Below, piece by piece: positions 5,855 through 10,885 of a stretch of 10,885 nt of DNA. Both the position numbers and the translations under genes were made by a program. Position 1 is the first letter of the stretch. Every line of letters starts with the position of its first letter. This stretch comes from an uncultured Eubacteriales bacterium (lineage in GTDB: Bacteria > Bacillota > Clostridia > Peptostreptococcales > Anaerovoracaceae): contig CADBFL010000041.1 of NCBI GenBank assembly GCA_902793875.1, forward strand, positions 1-10,885. The letters run 5' to 3'. The notes below the pieces were generated by a model. That model did no database searches. It worked only from the letters and a program-made list of their open reading frames with translations, and was not told the origin of the DNA.

Positions 5855-8800
5855 ATGATAAAGATATCCGAAGACATACTCACTGCCGCCGAGCTTGCCG
5901 AGGCCAGCGGCAAAAGGAAGCAGGACATCGACATCGAGATCACCAATGTCGCGGTGTCGAAGCTGCAGAACGGCACGAGCGTGGCGCTTACCATAGACGC
6001 CAAGCTCAATTTTCTGATGCCGAAAAAAACCGAGCGCATCATGAAAGAGAGGATCGCGTCGAGGATCTCTTCGGTCGAAAAAGTAGTGATCAACTATTCG
6101 TATTCGGGCATAAAGGTCCCGCGCCGCTCAGAAGACGGCGGCGACGGCGGAAGGCAGGGAAACGGCTGGAGCGGACGCAGAAAAAAGGACGAGCCTGCCT
6201 TCGAGAACTCCAGGGGCGAACTGGTCATTCTCGGCCCTGATTTCAGCGACGAGCCTGTTTCCTACGGGGAACTCGCAGGGCTTGTAGGCACGAAGACAAA
6301 ACCCGCGATCGAGGGCGAGGTCTTCAGCATGGAATCGATGCCCATAAAGAGCGGACGCGAGCTTATCACCATACTCATAGCCTCAGGGGCGAGGACCTTT
6401 GCGCTCAAGGCGTTCATATCCAAAGACAAGCGCGCCGAGTTCGACGAGAACCTGCACTCCGGCGACATGGTCAGGGTGAAGGGACCGATAGAATACGACA
6501 CCTACGAGCACGAGAACCTCATGATGTTCACGTCCCTCAAAAAGGTCGAAAAGAAGCTCAAGGAGGACACGTATCCGAACGGACGCAGAGTCGAGCTCCA
6601 CTGCCATACCAAGATGAGCGACAACGACGGCTTCAACGAGGTCGCCGACATAGTGAAAAAAGCGGCCTGCTGGGGGCAGCCTGCCGTGGCCATAACCGAT
6701 CACGGCGTGGTGCAGGCCTTCCCTGACGCCGCAAAGGAAGCCGCGAAGCAGGCCAATAACGGAAGGAACATAAAGATAATCTACGGAGTCGAGGGCTATC
6801 TGTATCCGGACGAGGACGCAAAAGCCGAAGACGGCTCGATAGACATAAAAAAGAACAGGACCTACCACATCATCATCCTGGCGAAGAACCAGGAAGGCCT
6901 CAAAAACATATACAAGCTCGTGAGCCTGTCTCACATAGACTATTTCTACAAAAGGCCGAGGATCCCGCGCTCCGTGCTCGAAGCTCACCGCGAGGGCCTC
7001 ATCATAGGCTCTGCCTGCGAGGCGGGCGAGGTATACAGAGCGATAACAGGAGGGGCCGACGATGAAGAACTCGACAGGATAGCTTCATACTACGACTATC
7101 TGGAGATACAGCCGCTTGGCAACAACCGCTTCATGATAGAGGACGGGACGGCGAAGGACGAGAACGATCTGATCGCCAACAACCTGAGGATCATAGCCGC
7201 TGCCGACAGGCTCGGAAAGCTGACTGTCGCTACCACGGACTCCCATTATCCGACGCAAGACGCTTCCATCTACCGCAATATCATCATGGCGGGCATAGGC
7301 TTCCGCGACACGCCGTCCGACTCGCTGTACCTTAGGACGACGGACGAGATGATGGCGGAGTTTTCGTATCTCGGCGACAGGGCCGAAGAGATAGTCGTCA
7401 CCAATACGAATAAGATCGCGGACATGGTCGAAGAGGTGAGGCCTGTCCCGGAGGGGAAGTTCCCGCCTAAGATCGAGGGCGCCGAAGACACGCTCAGAAA
7501 AAGCTGCTATGAAAAGGCGTGGTCCATATACGGCAAGCCGCTTCCGCCTGAGATAGAAGAAAGGCTCGAGACCGAGCTCAGTTCCATCATCGGAAACGGA
7601 TACGCGGTCATGTACATAGCCGCTCAGATGCTCGTAAAGAAATCCAACGAGGACGGGTACCTCGTCGGATCGAGAGGATCGGTAGGCTCTTCGTTCGCGG
7701 CGACGATGGCGGGCATCACGGAGGTAAATCCGCTTGCCCCTCATTACGTATGCCCTGAGTGCAGGCACTTCGAGTGGTCGGATGAGCCTGACAGATACGA
7801 TACCGGATACGACATGCCCGAGAAGACCTGTCCGGAATGCGGGACCCGCATGAAGAAGGAGGGCCTGAACATACCGTTCGCCACCTTCCTGGGATTCAAG
7901 GGCGACAAGGAGCCTGACATAGACCTCAACTTCGCCGGCGAATACCAGGCGACAGCTCACAGATTCGTGGGCGAGATCTTCGGAGAAAAGAACGTGTACA
8001 AGGCGGGCACCGTGGCGACCATCGCCGACAAGACCGCTTACGGCTATGTCAAGCACTACATAGAGGACAACCATATAAGCGCGAACAAGTACGATGTGGA
8101 TTATCTTGTGAAGGGCTGCACGGGCGTAAAGCGCACGACGGGACAGCATCCGGGAGGCATCATCGTAGTCCCTGACGATCATGAGATCTACGAGTTCTGC
8201 CCTGTCCAGAAGCCGGCGAACAAGCGCGACACCGACGTCATCACGACTCACTTCGATTACCACAAGATCGACGAGAACCTGCTGAAGCTGGACATACTCG
8301 GCCACGATGTGCCGCAGCTCATAAGGCATCTGCAGGTGATGACCGGCGTGGATCCGATGAACATCCCGCTCGACGACAAAGAGACGCTCAGCATATTCAC
8401 ATCGCTCGACGCCCTGAAAATCAAAAACGAGGAATACAGGTTCACGCACGGCACCTACGCCATACCTGAATTCGGAACGAACTTCACGCGGGGCATGCTC
8501 GACGACATACATCCGACGACCGTCTCCGCTCTGATCAAGATGTCGGGCTTCTCCCACGGCACCGACGTATGGACGAACAACGCGCAGGATCTTCTGAGAA
8601 ACGGCACGGCCACCATCGATGAGGTCATATCCTGCCGCGACGACATCATGAACTTCCTCATCAGCAAGGGCCTGCCCAACGGCGACGCCTTCAAGATCAT
8701 GGAGATAGTCCGTAAGAACAGGCAGCTGTCGCAGGAGCAGCTCGACATGATGAAGGAGCACGGAGTTCCCGACTGGTATATCTGGTCGTGCGAGACTCTG

Positions 8801-9340
8801 AAGTACATGTTCCCGAGAGCCCACGCCGCGGCGTACGTCATGATGTCGATACGGATGGCGTGGTTCAAGGTGAACTATCCCGAAGCGTTCTACGCCGCGT
8901 GGTTCACTTCGAAGGTCGACAACTTCGACGCCGAGATGACAGGCAAAAGCTGGCGGGATGTCGAGCGCAGGATGGACGAGATAGAAAAGCTCGGAAATAC
9001 CGCGACCGCAAAGCAGAAGGAGCAGCTCACGGTATACGAGGTGATGTATGAGGCTCTCTCGAGAGGCTACGAATTCGCAGAGCCGGTGCTGGGGACCGCA
9101 GAAGCCTGCAGGTTCTCTGTCGTGGACGGAAAGATCATGCTTCCGTTCAACGCAGTGAGCGGGATAGGCGACACGGCCGCCGAATCTCTGACTGAGGCGT
9201 ACGGCGAAAGGCCGTTCAATACGATAGACGACGTAAGGTCGAGGACGAAGCTTTCGGGCACCAATATAGAGGACCTCAGGAGACACGGGCTCTTTGCGGG
9301 GCTTCCGGAATCCGCCCAGATAAGCATATTCGATCTGTAG
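5855..9340 (+). CDS. polC: DNA polymerase III alpha subunit, PolC type, lacking the exonuclease domain
   Basis: PolC is the replicative DNA polymerase of low-GC Gram-positive bacteria. This one has 1161 residues against about 1400-1450 in typical members. In order: a short N-terminal domain (1-90); a Gly/Arg/Lys-rich linker (about 90-115); an OB-fold region (about 145-235); a PHP domain (about 245-470); and the polymerase core with GSRGSVGSS, zinc-ribbon Cys633, Cys636, Cys659, Cys662, and catalytic Asp688 and Asp690 (PDIDLNF) and Asp813 (LDILGHD). The C-terminus ends in QISIFDL (1155-1161), matching the clamp-binding motif. The DEDD 3'-5' exonuclease normally inserted in PHP is absent: GVEGY (311-315) runs after about 22 residues into TYHII (336-340). 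PHP ligand candidates are His249, His251, Asp258, His283, Glu313, His338, Cys388, Asp462 and His464. The start is 6 bases after ispG with a poor ribosome binding site. Shifts of frame are not seen; the deletion is in frame. Confidence 0.96.
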   Translation: MIKISEDILTAAELAEASGKRKQDIDIEITNVAVSKLQNGTSVALTIDAKLNFLMPKKTERIMKERIASRISSVEKVVINYSYSGIKVPRRSEDGGDGGRQGNGWSGRRKKDEPAFENSRGELVILGPDFSDEPVSYGELAGLVGTKTKPAIEGEVFSMESMPIKSGRELITILIASGARTFALKAFISKDKRAEFDENLHSGDMVRVKGPIEYDTYEHENLMMFTSLKKVEKKLKEDTYPNGRRVELHCHTKMSDNDGFNEVADIVKKAACWGQPAVAITDHGVVQAFPDAAKEAAKQANNGRNIKIIYGVEGYLYPDEDAKAEDGSIDIKKNRTYHIIILAKNQEGLKNIYKLVSLSHIDYFYKRPRIPRSVLEAHREGLIIGSACEAGEVYRAITGGADDEELDRIASYYDYLEIQPLGNNRFMIEDGTAKDENDLIANNLRIIAAADRLGKLTVATTDSHYPTQDASIYRNIIMAGIGFRDTPSDSLYLRTTDEMMAEFSYLGDRAEEIVVTNTNKIADMVEEVRPVPEGKFPPKIEGAEDTLRKSCYEKAWSIYGKPLPPEIEERLETELSSIIGNGYAVMYIAAQMLVKKSNEDGYLVGSRGSVGSSFAATMAGITEVNPLAPHYVCPECRHFEWSDEPDRYDTGYDMPEKTCPECGTRMKKEGLNIPFATFLGFKGDKEPDIDLNFAGEYQATAHRFVGEIFGEKNVYKAGTVATIADKTAYGYVKHYIEDNHISANKYDVDYLVKGCTGVKRTTGQHPGGIIVVPDDHEIYEFCPVQKPANKRDTDVITTHFDYHKIDENLLKLDILGHDVPQLIRHLQVMTGVDPMNIPLDDKETLSIFTSLDALKIKNEEYRFTHGTYAIPEFGTNFTRGMLDDIHPTTVSALIKMSGFSHGTDVWTNNAQDLLRNGTATIDEVISCRDDIMNFLISKGLPNGDAFKIMEIVRKNRQLSQEQLDMMKEHGVPDWYIWSCETLKYMFPRAHAAAYVMMSIRMAWFKVNYPEAFYAAWFTSKVDNFDAEMTGKSWRDVERRMDEIEKLGNTATAKQKEQLTVYEVMYEALSRGYEFAEPVLGTAEACRFSVVDGKIMLPFNAVSGIGDTAAESLTEAYGERPFNTIDDVRSRTKLSGTNIEDLRRHGLFAGLPESAQISIFDL

Positions 9341-9349
9341 ATCAGCAGA

Positions 9350-9601
9350 TCAGCGCTCGATCTCCCAGCGGCATTCGTGATAGAAGTAGAGCAGCTTGTA
9401 CAGGATGCGGCGGCCTTCATTCACGGTACAGCAATCGTATTCGACGCGGGTCATCCCGCCCGCGCCGACCCATTCGATATTCGTTATGTCCGTGACTCTG
9501 ACCGTCTTCTTGATGCCGGAGTCCACTACCTTGAAGCGCAGAGGCCTCGGGGAGAGGGCACCTATATCAAAGACGGCCAGCACATCGACTGTCTGCCTCA
9601 A
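9350..9601 (-). CDS. Small conserved-looking hypothetical protein, convergent with polC
   Basis: An 83-codon frame runs from TTG at 9601 to TGA at 9352-9350. GGGAGG (9611-9616 on this strand) sits 9 bases before the TTG, the best ribosome binding site in this gap. The protein opens with RQTVDVLAVFDIGALSPRPL and continues with alternating hydrophobic beta-strand-like stretches (VRVTDITNIEWVG, MTRVEYDCCTV), then ILYKLLYFYHECRWEIER. This resembles, from memory, small uncharacterised clostridial proteins that begin with V-V-V-F-x(5)-P-L-x-F and end with a Tyr/Leu strand followed by W-x(3). No signal peptide or membrane segment is seen. Its end is only 9 bases from the polC stop. Frames on the other strand here have no ribosome binding sites or family features. 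I cannot assign a function. Confidence 0.7.
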   Translation of the reverse strand: MRQTVDVLAVFDIGALSPRPLRFKVVDSGIKKTVRVTDITNIEWVGAGGMTRVEYDCCTVNEGRRILYKLLYFYHECRWEIER

Positions 9602-9610
9602 CTTAAAAAA

Positions 9611-9616
9611 CCTCCC
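9611..9616 (-). promoter_or_regulatory. Ribosome binding site of the small reverse gene
   Basis: Read on the - strand this is GGGAGG, 9 bases before the TTG at 9601. It is the main evidence for the TTG start and for translation of this frame. Confidence 0.65.
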
Positions 9617-9645
9617 GATAAACGATCTGAGGCATCCCTGTCAAT

Positions 9646-9674
9646 ATGATACAGAACAACTGTTCGGAAATCAA
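9646..9674 (-). promoter_or_regulatory. Candidate sigma-70-type promoter for the small reverse gene
   Basis: On the - strand, TTGATT (9674-9669) and TATCAT (9651-9646) are separated by exactly 17 bases. Transcription would begin near 9639 and give a leader of about 38 bases that includes the GGGAGG ribosome binding site. The match is moderate (4 of 6 and 5 of 6 consensus bases), but spacing and position fit. No equally good + strand promoter for the divergent butyrate kinase gene was found. Confidence 0.45.
9654..9665 (-). promoter_or_regulatory. GAAC-N4-GTTC dyad, LexA-box-like
   Basis: The sequence GAACAACTGTTC (+ strand) has perfect 4-base half-sites GAAC and GTTC around four bases; the arms extend to GAACA/TGTTC around AC. 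On the - strand, CGAACAGTTGTTCT resembles the Gram-positive LexA box CGAAC-N4-GTTC with one outer mismatch. It lies wholly inside the spacer of the proposed - strand promoter, an ideal place for repression, and could also affect the divergent gene. A 12-base dyad can arise by chance. Confidence 0.35.
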
Positions 9675-9725
9675 GGGATGAAGCGGATGAACCGGGAAAG
9701 AAACACGAAGATACAAGGAAGGCGC

Positions 9726-10829
9726 ATGGAAAAGAAATACAGGATATTCGTGATCAATCCGGGCTCTACATCGACAAAGCTCGCATACTTTGAGAACGAT
9801 GAGAAGAAATATGAGACCAATATCTTTCACGATGCGCCCGAGCTGGCGAAGCTGGGGAGCGTGAAAGGACAGTTCGGATTCAGGAAGAAGATGATAACGG
9901 ACTTTCTCGATGAGAACGGCATCGATCTTTGCGGGGCCGATGCGATAGTCGGACGCGGAGGAAGCTCGGCCAGCGTCAGCAGCGGAGTGTATGAGATCAA
10001 TGAGAAGCTGCTCGAGGATACCGCGAACAACGTAGCCGGCGTCGAGCATCCGGCGAACCTGGGCGTGCCTCTGGCGGCGGAGCTCGCGGCTGAATGCGGG
10101 GCCAGGGCCTTCATGGTGGACAGCCCGAAGACGGATGAGTTCTGCGATGAGGCGAGGATCACCGGCATCAAAGGACTGTACAGGGTATCCAGCCTGCACG
10201 TCCTCAATCTGAAAGGAACGGCAAGGCTGTGGTGCAAAGAGCACGGCGTGAGATACGAGGACGCCAGGCTCATAGTCTGCCACATAGACGGGGGCATGTC
10301 CGTATCCGCGCACGACCGCGGGAGGATGATCGACGGCACCAACAACGCCTGGGGAGAAGGTCCTTTCACGCCGACCCGCACGGGAGCGCTGCCGGTATAC
10401 CCTGCGGCGGAATACTTCAGGGACAGAGATCCTCAGGAGCTGATGGACGCCTGCACCAGATCGGGAGGCTTCGTCAGTCACTTCGGCACGTCAGATTCGG
10501 ACAGGGTGCATGAGATGGCAGAGGCAGGGGACCCCGCAGCAGCGCGCGTATGGAGCGCCATGATATACAACATCTGCAAGAGCATCGGCTCCATGGCGGC
10601 GGTACTGTCGGGAAAAGCGGATGCGGTCGTATGCGGCGGAGGCCTTCTGAGGTTCGGAGATATATGCAGAGGCATAGAGGAAAGGTGCGGCTTCATAGCT
10701 CCCGTGTATTTCTACCCGGGCGAGGTGGAGCACGAGGCGATGGCGGCAGGCGCGCTGAGAGTCCTGCGCGGAGAAGAAGAGCCGAAGACCTACACAGGCG
10801 AGCCGGTATGGGGCGGCTTCGATGACTGA
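9726..10829 (+). CDS. buk: Butyrate kinase family protein
   Basis: Butyrate kinase converts butyryl phosphate and ADP to butyrate and ATP, the last step of one fermentative butyrate route. The 367 residues match the family length (about 355-360). The protein starts with MEKKYRIFVINPGSTSTK (1-18), the first phosphate-binding motif of the acetokinase/ASKHA fold. EHPANLGVPLAAELA, DSPKTDEF and RVSSLHVLNLKGTAR follow, then HIDGGMSVSAH (186-196), GEGPFTPTRTG (210-220, with Arg218) and VCGGGLLR (302-309). The tail GEVEHEAMAAGALRVLRGEE fits the family end. Two motifs diverge: HIDGG where most members have H-L/M-GGG, and CGGG where TGG is usual. ATG 9726 is chosen because it matches the family start and follows AAGGAAGG. 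ATG 9687 would add 13 residues and has AAGGGA upstream, so it remains possible. No phosphotransbutyrylase (ptb) gene lies beside it in the window; related short-chain acyl kinases are an alternative. Confidence 0.85.
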   Translation: MEKKYRIFVINPGSTSTKLAYFENDEKKYETNIFHDAPELAKLGSVKGQFGFRKKMITDFLDENGIDLCGADAIVGRGGSSASVSSGVYEINEKLLEDTANNVAGVEHPANLGVPLAAELAAECGARAFMVDSPKTDEFCDEARITGIKGLYRVSSLHVLNLKGTARLWCKEHGVRYEDARLIVCHIDGGMSVSAHDRGRMIDGTNNAWGEGPFTPTRTGALPVYPAAEYFRDRDPQELMDACTRSGGFVSHFGTSDSDRVHEMAEAGDPAAARVWSAMIYNICKSIGSMAAVLSGKADAVVCGGGLLRFGDICRGIEERCGFIAPVYFYPGEVEHEAMAAGALRVLRGEEEPKTYTGEPVWGGFDD

Positions 10830-10840
10830 ATAATTAATAC

Positions 10841-10868
10841 TTGACTTATAATGAACATATGCTAATAT
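10841..10868 (+). promoter_or_regulatory. Candidate promoter of the next gene, beyond the window
   Basis: TTGACT (10841-10846) and TAATAT (10863-10868) are separated by 16 bases, close to the sigma-70 pattern. The stretch from 10830 is sharply richer in A and T than all coding DNA in the window, as expected for a control region. The gene it would serve is not visible. TATAAT occurs directly after the -35-like box (10847-10852) without a spacer and could instead be a -10 for something further upstream. Confidence 0.45.
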
Positions 10869-10880
10869 ATTCATATGAAT
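10851..10880 (+). promoter_or_regulatory. Overlapping palindromes, possible operator
   Basis: ATTCATATGAAT (10869-10880) is a perfect 12-base palindrome just after the proposed -10 box. In addition, ATGAACATAT (10851-10860) and ATATATTCAT (10865-10874) form an inverted repeat with one mismatch that spans the -10 box. This layout would suit a dimeric repressor such as a MarR- or TetR-type protein encoded nearby, but AT-rich sequence makes such repeats easy to find. Confidence 0.35.
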
Positions 10881-10885
10881 GTAAC

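Noticed and set aside
7085..9286. A 733-codon open frame on the - strand opposite polC
   Set aside because: It lies wholly inside a clear polymerase gene, is very rich in Arg, Val and Tyr, shows no family motif, and is explained by the scarcity of TTA, CTA and TCA codons in the strongly biased + strand gene.
9339..9354. Tandem 8-base repeat AGATCAGC at the polC end
   Set aside because: Only two copies with no wider repeat or mobile-element feature; a small chance duplication. The nearby GATCT/AGATC dyad is too weak to call a terminator.
9639..9644. Perfect TTGACA on the - strand upstream of the small gene
   Set aside because: With a 16-17 base spacer the -10 position would be TTTATC or TTATCG, a poor match, and the transcript would start after the ribosome binding site, so it cannot serve the gene at 9601.
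9377..9649. A 90-codon + strand frame between polC and buk
   Set aside because: It overlaps the better supported - strand gene, has no ribosome binding site and has no protein features.
9396..9725. Extending the butyrate kinase to a start at 9396
   Set aside because: The extra 110 codons match nothing in the family and would run through the opposite gene; the known family start MxKKYRI-x-x-INPGSTSTK begins at 9726.

Overview
The window is a dense chromosomal segment from a bacterium of the Firmicutes, most likely class Clostridia. Three things point there: a PolC-type replicative DNA polymerase, the gene order pyrH-frr-uppS-cdsA-rseP-ispG-polC, and a butyrate kinase. Base composition looks moderately GC-rich (mid-50s percent by eye), with many ATA (Ile) and AGG/AGA (Arg) codons and strong AGGAGG-type ribosome binding sites. 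A finer placement (for example Anaerovoracaceae / Family XIII) is only a guess.

Layout. Positions 1-771 hold the 3' part of a threonyl-tRNA synthetase gene. Positions 824-9340 hold seven genes on the + strand with very short gaps: pyrH (UMP kinase), frr (ribosome recycling factor), uppS (undecaprenyl diphosphate synthase), cdsA (CDP-diglyceride synthase), rseP (site-2 protease), ispG (HMBPP synthase) and polC. They look like one housekeeping operon covering nucleotide supply, translation recycling, isoprenoid and lipid-carrier synthesis, phospholipid synthesis, membrane proteolysis and replication. uppS uses isoprenoid made by the pathway that contains ispG, and cdsA starts phospholipid synthesis. 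Two small perfect inverted repeats sit in the two larger gaps, before uppS and before rseP. Facing polC on the - strand is an 83-codon gene of unknown function (9350-9601). Diverging from it is a butyrate-kinase-family gene (9726-10829). The window ends in an AT-rich stretch with a promoter-like sequence and palindromes, probably the control region of the next gene.

What stands out. (1) PolC has 1161 residues and has no DEDD-type 3'-5' exonuclease, which in ordinary PolC is inserted in the PHP domain; about 22 residues replace it, while all nine expected PHP metal-ligand positions are present. (2) dxr, normally between cdsA and rseP, is missing from its usual place although ispG is present. 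(3) The small convergent gene has a plausible sigma-70-type promoter whose spacer holds a GAAC-N4-GTTC dyad resembling Gram-positive LexA boxes. (4) The butyrate kinase departs from the family in two glycine-rich nucleotide-binding motifs. No mobile element, CRISPR array, tRNA or rRNA is visible.
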